Source: Hyphomicrobiaceae bacterium (GTDB lineage: Bacteria; Pseudomonadota; Alphaproteobacteria; Rhizobiales; Xanthobacteraceae). Taken from it: a stretch of DNA of 64,000 nt. The position numbers and the translations under genes were made by a program. The notes below the pieces were generated by a model that was given only the letters and a program-made list of their open reading frames with translations, was not told where the DNA came from and ran no database searches. Of the stretch, positions 26,043-36,705 are shown piece after piece (the first letter of the stretch is position 1; every line of letters begins with the position of its first letter). The stretch is taken from NCBI GenBank assembly GCA_021324465.1, contig JAJPJB010000069.1, positions 1-64,000 of the forward strand, given 5' to 3'.

Positions 26043-27221
26043 ATGCCGAGCTCGGTCACCGCGCAATATGCAGCCGGCGTCGCCGCCGGCCGGGTCGAGG
26101 AAGACTCCGCTCAACTCGCCATCATCAAGAGGATGGCGCAGCTCGAAGCCCGCATTGTCGAGCATCGGCTGGCGCGAAAATCATCGGCGCTCGGCTGGCT
26201 GTTCGCCGGCCGCGAGAGCGCGCTGCCGCCGATCAAAGGCCTCTATATCTACGGCGAGGTCGGCCGCGGCAAGACCATGCTGATGGATTTCTTCTTCGAA
26301 TCGAGTCCGGTCGTGCGCAAGCGCCGTGCGCATTTCCACGAATTCATGCTTGACGTGCACGAACGCCTGCGCGCGATCCGCCAGAAAATGAAATTTGGCG
26401 AGTATCAGGGTGAGGATCCGATCCGGCGCGTCGCCGATGATCTTGCGGCGGAGGCTTGGCTGCTTTGCTTCGACGAGTTTCATGTCACTGACATCGCCGA
26501 CGCCATGATCCTCGGCCGGCTGTTCACGCATTTGTTCGGCCAAGGCATCGTCATGATGGCGACCTCAAACGTAGCGCCGGAAGATCTTTACAAGGACGGA
26601 TTGAACCGCGCGTTGTTCGTGCCGTTCATCGGCATGTTGGTGGAGCATATGGACGTGGTGCGGCTTGATGCACGCACCGATTTCCGTTTGGAGAAGCTCG
26701 CCGGCCTGCCGGTGTGGTATGTGCCGGCCGATGCGGCTGCGGACAAAGCGCTGGATGACGCCTGGCGGCGGCTGACGGGCGGCGAGAAAGATGGCGCGCA
26801 CGATCTGCTCGTGCACGGTCGTTGGGTGCATGTACCGCGCGCCGCCATGGGCGTCGCGCGATTTAGATTTCACGATCTGTGCGAGGAGCCGCTTGCAGCC
26901 GCCGATTATCTGCGTATCGCGCACGAATATCACACCCTCATTCTCGACCACGTGCCGGCAATGACCTACGACAACCGTAACGCGGCAAAGCGCTTCATCA
27001 TTCTGATCGACACGCTCTACGACATGAATGTGAAGCTGATCGCGTCGGCGGCGGCGGAACCCGATGCGCTGTACAGGGCAGATCGGGGTTACGAGGCGCT
27101 GGAATTCAAGCGCACCGCTTCGCGGCTGATCGAGATGGGCTCGCGCGATTATCTGGCGCGCCCACACGGCGCGGCGCATGGGCAAGCTTCCGGCTCCGCG
27201 GAAGGGATTGTCGAGACCTAA
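26043..27221 (+). CDS. zapE: Cell division ATPase ZapE (AFG1 family)
   Basis: A 392-residue AFG1/ZapE-type P-loop ATPase. Walker A is YIYGEVGRGKTMLMDFFF (about residues 69-86), then HFHEFMLDVHERL, Walker B WLLCFDEFHVTDIADAMILGRLF, and the sensor MATSNVAPEDLYKDGLNR. The C-terminal part includes HTLILDHVPAMTYDNRNAAKRFIILIDTLYD. The family acts at the Z-ring under stress in gammaproteobacteria, and in mitochondrial protein quality control. Its placement just before mdh-sucCDAB is frequent in rhizobia. Confidence 0.93.
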   Translation: MPSSVTAQYAAGVAAGRVEEDSAQLAIIKRMAQLEARIVEHRLARKSSALGWLFAGRESALPPIKGLYIYGEVGRGKTMLMDFFFESSPVVRKRRAHFHEFMLDVHERLRAIRQKMKFGEYQGEDPIRRVADDLAAEAWLLCFDEFHVTDIADAMILGRLFTHLFGQGIVMMATSNVAPEDLYKDGLNRALFVPFIGMLVEHMDVVRLDARTDFRLEKLAGLPVWYVPADAAADKALDDAWRRLTGGEKDGAHDLLVHGRWVHVPRAAMGVARFRFHDLCEEPLAAADYLRIAHEYHTLILDHVPAMTYDNRNAAKRFIILIDTLYDMNVKLIASAAAEPDALYRADRGYEALEFKRTASRLIEMGSRDYLARPHGAAHGQASGSAEGIVET

Positions 27222-27324
27222 ACACAGCCCTCTCGATGCTGGCATCGGCCCATCGTCTGGTCTTGGGGCGACCGTCGTTGCGCCGCGGCAGTCGGCGACC
27301 TGGCCTGAACCTGGCCCGACTTGA

Positions 27325-28359
<1,035 letters not shown>

Positions 28360-28368
28360 GAAGGCGGC

Positions 28369-28404
28369 ATTTCCGGGGTGCCGTGGAGTGGCGAGCCCGG
28401 AAAT
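28369..28404. repeat. Hairpin in the mdh-sucC gap
   Basis: An inverted repeat ATTTCCGGG (28369-28377) / CCCGGAAAT (28396-28404) lies ten bases after the mdh stop. It has no T tract, so it is more likely an mRNA-stabilising or processing hairpin than a terminator; mdh and sucC may still be co-transcribed. Confidence 0.5.
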
Positions 28405-28516
28405 CCGCGAGCTCGAGCCAAGACGCCATTTGCTCCGCAAGAGAAATTCGGCACGCAGGGATTAGGCATTCCGGGACTCGTTCACTGGGCCGGAACAACG
28501 ACAGACGGGCAATCAA

Positions 28517-29686
28517 ATGAACATCCACGAATATCAGGCCAAAGCGGTATTGCGCGAATTCGGCGTGCCGGTGCCGCGCGGCATTCCCGCATTCACCGTT
28601 GCCGAAGCCGAGAAGGCCGCCGGCGAGCTCGGTGGGCCGGTCTGGGTGGTGAAAGCGCAGATCCATGCCGGTGGCCGCGGCAAGGCCGGCGGCGTCAAAG
28701 TCGTGAAATCGGTCGCCGACGTGAAGCGCGAGGCCGAGCGGCTCCTCGGCGCAACGCTGGTTACGCATCAGACCGGCCCGCACGGCAAGGAGGTGCGTCG
28801 CCTTTATATCGAAGAAGGCTCGGCGATCGAGCGCGAATATTATCTCTCGGTACTGGTGGACCGCGCGACATCGCGTGTCGCTTTCGTCGCCTCCACCGAG
28901 GGCGGCATGGATATCGAAGAAGTCGCGCACAGGACGCCGGACAAGATCGCGAGCTTTTCAGTCGATCCGGCGACCGGCTTCATGCCGCATCACGCGCGCT
29001 ATGTAGCGCGCGTGCTCGGCTTCAACCGCGCGCTGACCAAGCAGGCCGAGGGCGTGCTGCCGAAGCTTTATGCGGCCTTTGTCACGAAAGATATGAGTCT
29101 GCTGGAGATCAATCCGCTGGTCGTCACCAAATCCGGTAATCTGATCTGTCTCGATGCCAAGATCGGCTTCGACGACAACGCGCTCTATCGTCATCCGGAC
29201 ATCGTGGCGCTGCGCGATTTGGCCGAAGAAGACACCAAGGAGATCGAAGCGTCACGCTATGATCTCAACTATGTCGCGCTCGACGGCACCATCGGTTGCA
29301 TGGTGAACGGTGCGGGCCTTGCCATGGCGACCATGGACATCATCAAGCTCTATGGCGAGACGCCCGCGAACTTTTTGGATGTCGGCGGCAGTGCCACCAA
29401 AGAGAAAGTTGCGGCTGCCTTCAAGATCATCACCTCCGACCACAATGTGAAAGGCATCCTGGTCAATATCTTCGGCGGCATCATGAAATGCGACGTCATC
29501 GCCGAAGGCGTGGTCGCAGCGGTGAAGGAAGTCGGCCTGCGCGTGCCGCTCGTGGTGCGGCTCGAAGGCACCAATGTCGCGCTCGGCAAGGAGATCATCG
29601 CCAAATCGAATCTGAACGTCACGTCGGGCGACGACCTCGACGACGCCGCGCAGAAGATCGTCAAAGCGGTGCGGGAGGCCGCCTAA
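28517..29686 (+). CDS. sucC: Succinyl-CoA ligase, beta subunit
   Basis: A 389-residue ATP-grasp subunit: [22 protein letters not shown] is the classic N-terminus, [20 protein letters not shown] the ATP-grasp loop (about residues 38-57), DLEINPL-type LLEINPLVV, and [15 protein letters not shown] plus [11 protein letters not shown] in the C-terminal CoA-ligase domain. Together with SucD it makes succinate and ATP/GTP from succinyl-CoA. Its TAA shares a base with the sucD ATG (TAATG), so the two are coupled. Confidence 0.98.
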   Translation: MNIHEYQAKAVLREFGVPVPRGIPAFTVAEAEKAAGELGGPVWVVKAQIHAGGRGKAGGVKVVKSVADVKREAERLLGATLVTHQTGPHGKEVRRLYIEEGSAIEREYYLSVLVDRATSRVAFVASTEGGMDIEEVAHRTPDKIASFSVDPATGFMPHHARYVARVLGFNRALTKQAEGVLPKLYAAFVTKDMSLLEINPLVVTKSGNLICLDAKIGFDDNALYRHPDIVALRDLAEEDTKEIEASRYDLNYVALDGTIGCMVNGAGLAMATMDIIKLYGETPANFLDVGGSATKEKVAAAFKIITSDHNVKGILVNIFGGIMKCDVIAEGVVAAVKEVGLRVPLVVRLEGTNVALGKEIIAKSNLNVTSGDDLDDAAQKIVKAVREAA

Positions 29687-30567
29687 TGTCCATCCTCATC
29701 GACAAGAGTACAAAAGTCATCTGCCAGGGCTTTACCGGCAAGAACGGCACGTTTCATTCCGAGCAGGCGATCGCCTATGGCACCAAGATGGTCGGTGGTA
29801 CGTCGCCCGGCAAAGGCGGCACCACACATCTCGGCCTCCCGGTTTTTGAGACGGTCGCCGAGGCGCGTGAAAAAACCGGCTGCGAGGCCAGCGTCATCTA
29901 TGTGCCGCCGCCGGGCGCGGCGGACGCGATCTGCGAATCGATCCAGGCAGAGATTCCGCTGATCGTCTGCATCACCGAAGGCATTCCGGTCGCCGACATG
30001 GTGAAGGTCAAGCGCGCGCTCACGGGATCGAAGTCGCGGCTCATTGGGCCCAATTGTCCGGGCGTGATGACGGCGGGCGCATGCAAGATCGGCATCATGC
30101 CGGCCAGTATCTTCAACCCCGGCAAGGTCGGAATCGTCTCGCGCTCCGGGACACTCACCTATGAAGCCGTATTTCAGACCACGCAGGAAGGGCTCGGCCA
30201 GACCACCGCGGTCGGCATTGGCGGCGATCCGGTCAAGGGAACCGATTTTATTGAAATGCTGGAAATGTTCCTGGCCGATAAAGCGACGGAAGCCATCATC
30301 ATGATTGGCGAGATCGGCGGCTCCTCGGAAGAGGATGCGGCGCAGTTCATCAAGGATGAAGCCAAGCGGGGACGAAAGAAGCCGATGGTCGGCTTTATTG
30401 CCGGCCGCACCGCGCCGTCCGGCCGCCGCATGGGACATGCCGGCGCCATCATCGCCGGCGGCAAAGGCGACGCCGCGTCCAAGATTGCCGCCATGGAATC
30501 CGCCGGGATCAAGGTTTCGCCTTCGCCGGCGCGGCTCGGCAAGACGCTCGCTGAAATATGGAAATAG
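29686..30567 (+). CDS. sucD: Succinyl-CoA ligase, alpha subunit
   Basis: A 293-residue alpha subunit. [32 protein letters not shown] is the family N-terminus with the CoA-binding loop. [23 protein letters not shown] follows, and the active-site phosphohistidine lies in [16 protein letters not shown] (about residues 243-258). It overlaps sucC by one base. A 168-base gap with a GC hairpin precedes sucA. Confidence 0.98.
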   Translation: MSILIDKSTKVICQGFTGKNGTFHSEQAIAYGTKMVGGTSPGKGGTTHLGLPVFETVAEAREKTGCEASVIYVPPPGAADAICESIQAEIPLIVCITEGIPVADMVKVKRALTGSKSRLIGPNCPGVMTAGACKIGIMPASIFNPGKVGIVSRSGTLTYEAVFQTTQEGLGQTTAVGIGGDPVKGTDFIEMLEMFLADKATEAIIMIGEIGGSSEEDAAQFIKDEAKRGRKKPMVGFIAGRTAPSGRRMGHAGAIIAGGKGDAASKIAAMESAGIKVSPSPARLGKTLAEIWK

Positions 30568-30653
30568 GGATTCATTCTTTCGAACTTTTCCCTGCCGCAT
30601 CCAATGATTAAATAAGGTAAAAGAGAATTCCCGAGCGCCGGGCCGGGCCGATT

Positions 30654-30684
30654 CGCTGCGTTCCCCGCAGCGAGGCGGGCTTTT
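30654..30684 (+). terminator. Possible weak terminator or attenuator between sucD and sucA
   Basis: A 7-bp stem CGCTGCG/CGCAGCG with a five-base loop is followed by AGGCGGGCTTTT. The T tract is short and set back from the stem, so partial termination separating sucCD from sucAB is possible but not certain. Confidence 0.4.
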
Positions 30685-30735
30685 GCGCTCTGCTTCCACC
30701 ATTCGTTCGGGGATCGCTTGCCAAGGACCCGTATG

Positions 30736-33693
30736 ATGTCTCGTCAGGACGCGAACACCGCTTTCGCCCTCACTTCCTTTCTCTACAGCGGCAATGCCGC
30801 TTACATCGAAGACCTCTACGCCCGGTTCGAGACCGATCCGAAAGCGCTCGATGCCGAGTGGCAGTCGTTCTTCCAGAGCCTGAAAGACGATCCGCGCGAT
30901 GTCGAGAAGAGCGCGCGCGGCCCGTCCTGGGAGCGGCCGGGTTGGCCGGTGCCGGAGCGTAATGAACTGGTTGCCGCGCTGGACGGCGATTGGACCGAGA
31001 TCGGCAAGACACTCGGCACCAAAATGAAGGCGCAGGCGCAGACCCGCGGCGTCGATCTGGCCTCGGCCGATATCGAGCGTGCCACGCGCGATTCAATCCG
31101 CGCCCTGATGCTGATCCGCGCCTATCGCGCGCGGGGGCATTTTCACGCCAAGCTCGATCCGCTCGGCCTGGCTGCGCCGAACAACGAGGCAGAGCTCGAC
31201 CCCGGCACCTATGGCTTTTCCGACGCCGATCTCGACCGGCCGATCTTCCTCGACAAGGTGCTCGGGCTTGAATTCGGCACCGTCCGTCAGATCGTCGGCA
31301 TTCTGCGCCGCACTTACTGCCAGACGCTCGGCGTCGAGTTCCTGCATCTCTCCAACGGCGCGCAGAAAGGCTGGATCCAGGAGCGTATCGAAGGGCCCGA
31401 CAAGGAGATTTCGTTTACCCGCGAAGGCAAGCGGGCGATCTTGAACAAGCTGGTCGAAGCGGAAGGCTTTGAAAAATTCTGCGACCTGAAATTCACCGGC
31501 ACAAAACGCTTCGGTCTGGACGGCGGCGAGGCGATGATCCCGGCGCTCGAGCAGATCATCAAGCGCGGCGGCGCGCTCGGCGTGCGCGAAATCGTCATCG
31601 GCATGCCGCATCGCGGCCGCCTCAATGTGCTGGCGCAGGTGATGGCCAAGCCGCATCGGGCTATCTTTCATGAATTCAAGGGCGGTTCCTCGACACCGGA
31701 CGCGGTCGAAGGCTCGGGCGACGTCAAATACCATTTGGGTGCTTCGTCGGATCGCGAATTCGACAACAACAAAGTGCACCTGTCGCTTACCGCCAATCCG
31801 TCGCATCTGGAAATCGTCGACCCCGTAGTGCTGGGCAAGGTGCGCGCCAAGCAGGACCATCTCGGTGCCACGCCGGAAGATCGCACCATGGTTATGCCGC
31901 TGCTTATTCACGGCGATGCGTCATTTGCAGGCCAGGGCGTGGTTGCCGAGTGTTTTGGACTCTCCGGCCTGCGCGGTCACCGCACCGGCGGTTCGGTGCA
32001 TTTCATCGTCAACAATCAGATCGGCTTCACCACTGATCCGCGCTATTCGCGCTCATCGCCCTATCCTTCCGACGTCGCCAAGATGATCGAAGCGCCGATC
32101 TTTCACGTCAACGGCGATGATCCGGAAGCCGTCGTCTTCGCCGCCAAGATTGCCACCGAATTCCGGCAGAAATTCCAGAAGCCCGTGGTGATCGACATGT
32201 TCTGCTATCGTCGCCATGGCCACAACGAAGGCGACGAACCGTCGTTCACCCAGCCCTTGATGTACAAGGCGATCGCCAATCATCCGACAACGCTGCAGAT
32301 CTACAGCGACAAGCTCCTCGGCGAGGGCGTGGTTACAGGCGATGAAATCGATAAGATGAAGGCCGACTGGCGCGCCAAGCTCGATACCGAGTTCGAAGCG
32401 GCGCAGAGTTATCGCGCCAACAAAGCCGACTGGCTCGACGGCCGCTGGTCGGGATTTAAGACTGCCGGCGATACCGATGACCCGCGCCGCGGCAGGACGG
32501 GTGTCGAGCTCACGACACTGAAAGAGATTGGCGAGCGAATCACGGCGCTGCCGCCGGGGTTCCACTTGCACCGCACGCTCAATCGCTTCTTCGACAGCCG
32601 GCGCAAGGCCATCGCCAGCGGTGAGGGCATCGATTGGGCGACCGCCGAAGCGTTGGCGTTTTGCTCGCTGTTGCTCGAAGGCCATCGCGTGCGGCTGTCA
32701 GGCCAGGATTCCGAACGCGGCACTTTTTCGCAGCGCCACTCCGTGCGGATCGATCAGGAGACCGAGCAGCGCTACACGCCCTTCAACAATTTGCGCGAAG
32801 GCCAGGCCCGCTTCGAAGTCATCAATTCGATGCTCTCGGAGGAAGCCGTGCTCGGCTTCGAATATGGCTATTCGCTTGCCGAGCCCAATGCGCTAACGAT
32901 GTGGGAGGCGCAGTTCGGCGATTTTGCCAATGGCGCGCAGGTCGTATTCGATCAGTTCATCTCCTCCGGCGAGCGCAAATGGCTGCGCATGTCGGGCCTC
33001 GTCTGCCTGTTGCCGCATGGCTATGAGGGGCAGGGACCGGAACATTCCTCCGCAAGGCTCGAGCGCTATCTGCAGATGTGTGCCGAAGACAATATGCAGG
33101 TCGCCAACTGCACCACGCCGGCAAACTACTTTCACATCCTGCGCCGTCAGCTCAAGCGCGATTTCCGAAAGCCCCTCATCCTGATGACGCCGAAGTCGCT
33201 GTTGCGACACAAGCGGGCAGTTTCGAAGCTCAACGATATGGGGCCGGGCACTTCGTTCCATCGCCTGCTGTGGGACGATGCGCAGCTTGTGCCGGGCGAG
33301 AAGATCAAGCTCGTTTCCGATGCCAACATCCGCCGCGTCGTAATCTGCTCGGGCAAGGTCTATTACGACCTCTATGAGGAGCGCGAGAAGCGCGGCATCG
33401 ATGACATTTATCTCTTGCGTATCGAGCAGCTCTATCCGTTTCCAACCAAGGCGCTGATGGCGGAGCTGTCGCGCTTCAAGGAAGCCGAGATCGTGTGGTG
33501 CCAGGAAGAGCCGCGCAATATGGGCGCGTGGGTCTTTGTCGATATCTTTCTTGAGTGGGTGCTCAACCAGATCGGCGCCAAGAATCGCCGCGCCCGCTAT
33601 GCCGGACGGCCGGCTTCCGCTTCGACCGCGGTCGGGCAGATGTCGCAGCATCTGGCGCAGCTGAAGCAGTTCTTAGAAGACGCGTTGGGTTAA
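30736..33693 (+). CDS. sucA: 2-oxoglutarate dehydrogenase E1 component
   Basis: A 985-residue thiamine-diphosphate enzyme that decarboxylates 2-oxoglutarate in the OGDH complex. It shows the E1o N-terminal segment FLYSGNAAYIEDLYARFETDPKALDAEWQSFF, EIVIGMPHRGRLNVLAQVM (about residues 289-307), HLGASSDREFDNNKVHLSLTANPSHLE, the ThDP-binding GDASFAGQGVVAE, and YRRHGHNEGDEPSFTQPLMY. The start at 30736 (MSRQDANTAF) is favoured: an AAGGA site is about eight bases upstream and it matches Bradyrhizobium-type SucA. An ATG three bases earlier and a TTG at 30718 are in frame. Confidence 0.97.
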   Translation: MSRQDANTAFALTSFLYSGNAAYIEDLYARFETDPKALDAEWQSFFQSLKDDPRDVEKSARGPSWERPGWPVPERNELVAALDGDWTEIGKTLGTKMKAQAQTRGVDLASADIERATRDSIRALMLIRAYRARGHFHAKLDPLGLAAPNNEAELDPGTYGFSDADLDRPIFLDKVLGLEFGTVRQIVGILRRTYCQTLGVEFLHLSNGAQKGWIQERIEGPDKEISFTREGKRAILNKLVEAEGFEKFCDLKFTGTKRFGLDGGEAMIPALEQIIKRGGALGVREIVIGMPHRGRLNVLAQVMAKPHRAIFHEFKGGSSTPDAVEGSGDVKYHLGASSDREFDNNKVHLSLTANPSHLEIVDPVVLGKVRAKQDHLGATPEDRTMVMPLLIHGDASFAGQGVVAECFGLSGLRGHRTGGSVHFIVNNQIGFTTDPRYSRSSPYPSDVAKMIEAPIFHVNGDDPEAVVFAAKIATEFRQKFQKPVVIDMFCYRRHGHNEGDEPSFTQPLMYKAIANHPTTLQIYSDKLLGEGVVTGDEIDKMKADWRAKLDTEFEAAQSYRANKADWLDGRWSGFKTAGDTDDPRRGRTGVELTTLKEIGERITALPPGFHLHRTLNRFFDSRRKAIASGEGIDWATAEALAFCSLLLEGHRVRLSGQDSERGTFSQRHSVRIDQETEQRYTPFNNLREGQARFEVINSMLSEEAVLGFEYGYSLAEPNALTMWEAQFGDFANGAQVVFDQFISSGERKWLRMSGLVCLLPHGYEGQGPEHSSARLERYLQMCAEDNMQVANCTTPANYFHILRRQLKRDFRKPLILMTPKSLLRHKRAVSKLNDMGPGTSFHRLLWDDAQLVPGEKIKLVSDANIRRVVICSGKVYYDLYEEREKRGIDDIYLLRIEQLYPFPTKALMAELSRFKEAEIVWCQEEPRNMGAWVFVDIFLEWVLNQIGAKNRRARYAGRPASASTAVGQMSQHLAQLKQFLEDALG

Positions 33694-33704
33694 TTTCTTG
33701 CATC

Positions 33705-33824
33705 GCATGCCCGGACATAGGCGCGCGAGGCGTCGTTCTTCGAACGGCTGTGTGCCGGGCATCCACGTCTTAGCGACGTGAGGCAAACAAGGACGTGGGT
33801 GGCCGCGCCAAGCGCGGCCATGAC
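33705..33824. repeat. Palindromic intergenic repeat between sucA and sucB
   Basis: This element shares the boxes GCCGGGCATCCACGTC (33754-33769), GGACGTGG-TGGCCGCG and CGCGGCCATGACG with the element at 35089-35170. Its parts are self-complementary (CCACGTC with GACGTGG; GGCCGCG with CGCGGCC), so the transcript would fold into consecutive hairpins. Such REP-like units are typical of intergenic DNA in this bacterial order. Confidence 0.75.
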
Positions 33825-33836
33825 GAAGAGGACATC

Positions 33837-35084
33837 ATGGCTGAGATTCGCGTGCCGACGCTCGGAGAATCGGTGACCGAGGCGACGATCGGCAAATGGT
33901 TCAAGCAGGCGGGCGATGCGGTCGCCGTTGACGAGCCGCTGGTCGAACTCGAGACCGACAAGGTCACCATCGAGGTGCCGGCTCCCGCCGCCGGCGTCTT
34001 GAGCGAGATCGCCGCCAAGGACGGCGAAACTGTCGCCGTGGGCGCCATTCTCGGCCAGATCAAAGAAGGCACTGCGGCCGCGCCGAAAGCGGCGCCGGTC
34101 CAGCCGGCGGCCAAAGCCGCGCCCGCTCCGCCAGCGCCGCACACGCCGCCGAGGTCCGCGCCGGCAACGGCGAAGCCGTCCGAGGCGCCGCTTGCACCCT
34201 CCGTCCGCAGGCTCTCGGCCGAATCGGGCATCGATGCCGCAACCATGCCGGGCAGCGGCAAGGACGGTCGTGTCACCAAAGGCGACATGCTGGCCGCGAT
34301 CGAGCGCGCCGCGGCGCAGCCGACGCCCCTCGCCGCGCCTGCCGCCGCCGTGCAGGTTCGCGCGCCGTCGCCGCCGGACGATGCCTCGCGCGAGGAGCGC
34401 GTGCGCATGACCCGGCTGCGCGCGACCATCGCCAAGCGGCTCAAAGACGCGCAGAACACTGCCGCTATGCTGACGACCTTCAACGAGGTCGACATGAGCC
34501 ATGTCATGGCGCTGCGGGCGCAATATCGCGATCTGTTCGAAAAGAAACACGGCGTCAAGCTCGGCTTCATGGGCTTCTTTGTGCGCGCCTGCGTGCAGGC
34601 GCTCAAAGAAATCCCTGCCGTCAATGCCGAGATCGATGGCCCCGACATCATCTACAAGAACTATTATCATCTCGGCATCGCGGTCGGCACCGAGCGCGGT
34701 TTGGTCGTGCCGGTGGTCCGCGACTGCGATCAAAAATCGCTCGCCGAAATCGGAAAGACCATCGCCGACTTCGGCCGCCGCGCCCGCGACGGCTCGCTTA
34801 AGCTCGAGGAGATGCAGGGCGGCACCTTCACCATCACCAACGGCGGCATCTACGGCTCGCTGATGTCGACGCCGATCCTCAACGCGCCGCAATCCGGCAT
34901 TCTCGGCATGCACAAGATTCAGGAGCGGCCGATGGTGGTCGGCGGCAAAGTCGAAGTGCGCCCCATGATGTATCTGGCACTGTCCTACGACCATCGCATC
35001 GTCGACGGTCGTGAGGCGGTGACCTTCCTGGTACGCGTGAAAGAATGCTTGGAAGAGCCGGCGCGGCTGGTACTGGACCTGTGA
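33837..35084 (+). CDS. sucB: Dihydrolipoyl succinyltransferase (OGDH E2)
   Basis: A 415-residue E2. The lipoyl domain starts [21 protein letters not shown], with the lipoylated Lys in [12 protein letters not shown] (about residue 43). An Ala/Pro-rich linker (about 80-118) and a peripheral-subunit-binding domain ([33 protein letters not shown], about 120-152) follow. The catalytic domain ends [20 protein letters not shown] with the His/Asp pair. It carries succinyl groups between SucA and CoA. REP-like elements flank it on both sides. Confidence 0.97.
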   Translation: MAEIRVPTLGESVTEATIGKWFKQAGDAVAVDEPLVELETDKVTIEVPAPAAGVLSEIAAKDGETVAVGAILGQIKEGTAAAPKAAPVQPAAKAAPAPPAPHTPPRSAPATAKPSEAPLAPSVRRLSAESGIDAATMPGSGKDGRVTKGDMLAAIERAAAQPTPLAAPAAAVQVRAPSPPDDASREERVRMTRLRATIAKRLKDAQNTAAMLTTFNEVDMSHVMALRAQYRDLFEKKHGVKLGFMGFFVRACVQALKEIPAVNAEIDGPDIIYKNYYHLGIAVGTERGLVVPVVRDCDQKSLAEIGKTIADFGRRARDGSLKLEEMQGGTFTITNGGIYGSLMSTPILNAPQSGILGMHKIQERPMVVGGKVEVRPMMYLALSYDHRIVDGREAVTFLVRVKECLEEPARLVLDL

Positions 35085-35088
35085 TTCC

Positions 35089-35170
35089 GTCATACCCGGC
35101 TTTTATGCCGGGCATCCACGTCCTTGCTTTACCGAAGGACGTGGATGGCCGCGACGAGCGCGGCCATGAC
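35089..35170. repeat. Palindromic intergenic repeat between sucB and lpd
   Basis: Three hairpins in a row: ACCCGGC/GCCGGGC, the perfect CATCCACGTCCTT/AAGGACGTGGATG with a nine-base loop, and TGGCCGC/GCGGCCA. The ends GTCAT and ATGAC mirror each other. It is the same family as 33705-33824 and partly like 41179-41295. Confidence 0.8.
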
Positions 35171-35193
35171 GATTGCGACTACGGAGTTTCTTC

Positions 35194-36594
35194 ATGGCTT
35201 ACGACCTGATTGTCATCGGCACCGGTCCCGGCGGCTATGTCTGCGCCATTCGCGGCGCGCAACTGGGCATGAAGACCGCCGTGGTCGAGAAGATGGCAAC
35301 CTTCGGCGGCACCTGTCTCAATGTCGGCTGCATCCCGTCGAAGGCGATGCTGAATGCATCGGAGCTCTACGAAGAAGCCGCGCACAAATTCAGCGCTATG
35401 GGCATCAAGATCGGCAAGCCCGCGGTTGATCTCGCCGCCATGCTGAAATACAAGCAGCAGGGCGTCGACGGCAACGTCAAAGGCGTCGATTATCTGTTCA
35501 AGAAGAACAAGATCGAGCCATTTATCGGCACCGGCCGCATCATCGCACCAGGCAAAGTCGAGGTGAAAGCTGGCGACGGCAAGACGCAGGTCCTCGAGAC
35601 CAAGGCTATCGTGATCGCCACCGGCTCCGACGCAGCGCGCTTAAACGGTATCGAGATCGACGAAAAACGCGTGGTCTCCTCGACCGGCGTGCTCGAGCTG
35701 CAAAAAGTGCCGCAGAAGCTGCTGATTGTCGGCGCCGGGATTATCGGGCTGGAGCTCGGCTCGGTATGGCGCCGCCTCGGCGCCGAGGTCACTGTCGTCG
35801 AATTTTTGGATCACATCTTGCCCGGCATTGACGGCGAGGTGGCGAGGCAGTTCCATCGCATGCTGCAGAAGCAAGGGCTCAGCTTCAAACTCTCATCCAA
35901 AGTCACCGCGGTGGACGCGTCGGGCAAGACGCTCAAGGTGAAGGTCGAGCCGGCTTCCGGCGGCACCGCCGAGATGCTCGAGACCGACATCGTGCTCGTC
36001 GCCATCGGCCGGGTGCCCTATACCGAAGGCCTCGGTCTTGAAGCGGTTGGCGTGAAAAAAGACAATCGCGGTCGCGTCATTGTCGATGCGCATTTCCGCA
36101 CCAATGTCGATGGCATCTATGCGATCGGCGACGTGATCGCCGGGCCGATGCTGGCACACAAGGCGGAAGAGGAGGGCGCCGCGGTCGCCGAGATTCTCGC
36201 CGGCAAGGCCGGCCACGTGAACTACGACGTGATCCCAAACGTCGTCTATACCTATCCCGAAATCGCCTCGGTCGGCAAAAGCGAGGAGGAGCTGAAAGCG
36301 GCCGGTGTCGCCTACAATGTCGGCAAGTTTCCGTTCACCGCCAACGGCCGCGCCAGGGTCAATCTCACAACCGACGGCTTTGTCAAAATCCTCGCCGACG
36401 CCAAGACCGACCGGGTGCTCGGCGTGCATATTCTCGGGCCCGATGCCGGCAACATGATCGGCGAGGCGGCTGTCGCCATGGAATTCGGCGCGTCGGCGGA
36501 AGACATCGCACGCACCTGTCACGCCCATCCGACCTTGACCGAGGCGATCAAGGAAGCGGCCCTCGCGGTCGATAAGCGCGCGATAAACCTTTAG
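35194..36594 (+). CDS. lpd: Dihydrolipoyl dehydrogenase (E3)
   Basis: A 466-residue FAD flavoenzyme. FAD-binding MAYDLIVIGTGPGGYVCAIRGAQLG, redox disulfide GGTCLNVGCIPSKAML (about residues 40-55), NAD-binding LLIVGAGIIGLELGSVWRRLGAEVTVVE, and the C-terminal His-Glu in ARTCHAHPTLTEAIKEAAL. It reoxidises the lipoyl group of E2. Last gene of the sucA-sucB-lpd set. ATG 35194 is used; an in-frame ATG 21 bases earlier would add a non-conserved leader. Confidence 0.97.
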   Translation: MAYDLIVIGTGPGGYVCAIRGAQLGMKTAVVEKMATFGGTCLNVGCIPSKAMLNASELYEEAAHKFSAMGIKIGKPAVDLAAMLKYKQQGVDGNVKGVDYLFKKNKIEPFIGTGRIIAPGKVEVKAGDGKTQVLETKAIVIATGSDAARLNGIEIDEKRVVSSTGVLELQKVPQKLLIVGAGIIGLELGSVWRRLGAEVTVVEFLDHILPGIDGEVARQFHRMLQKQGLSFKLSSKVTAVDASGKTLKVKVEPASGGTAEMLETDIVLVAIGRVPYTEGLGLEAVGVKKDNRGRVIVDAHFRTNVDGIYAIGDVIAGPMLAHKAEEEGAAVAEILAGKAGHVNYDVIPNVVYTYPEIASVGKSEEELKAAGVAYNVGKFPFTANGRARVNLTTDGFVKILADAKTDRVLGVHILGPDAGNMIGEAAVAMEFGASAEDIARTCHAHPTLTEAIKEAALAVDKRAINL

Positions 36595-36608
36595 TCTAAA
36601 TCAACTCG

Positions 36609-36696
36609 CGTCATCGCGAGCGAAGCGAAGCAATCCACGCGGTACTGCCGCAAGTGGATTGCTTTGTTTCGTCGCTCATGCTCCTCGCAATGACGG
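36609..36696. repeat. Large imperfect palindrome after lpd
   Basis: The left arm contains GCGAGCGAAGCGAAGCAATC and the right arm GATTGCTTTGTTTCGTCGCT, flanked by CGTCAT and ATGACG. The whole 88 bases fold back on themselves around GCGGTACTGCCGC. Repeats of this design occur in many GC-rich proteobacteria. It lies between the convergent ends of lpd and the DUF4337 gene and may act as a terminator. Confidence 0.75.
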
Positions 36697-36705
36697 GCCA
36701 CGAGC

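Noticed and set aside
33690-35093. 467-codon open frame opposite sucB
   Set aside because: It spans the whole of sucB plus both flanking repeats; amino-acid composition is that of an antisense shadow.
33705-36696. Repeats around sucB/lpd as a CRISPR array
   Set aside because: Only two related copies about 1.4 kb apart, with coding sequence between; no regular spacers and no cas genes.
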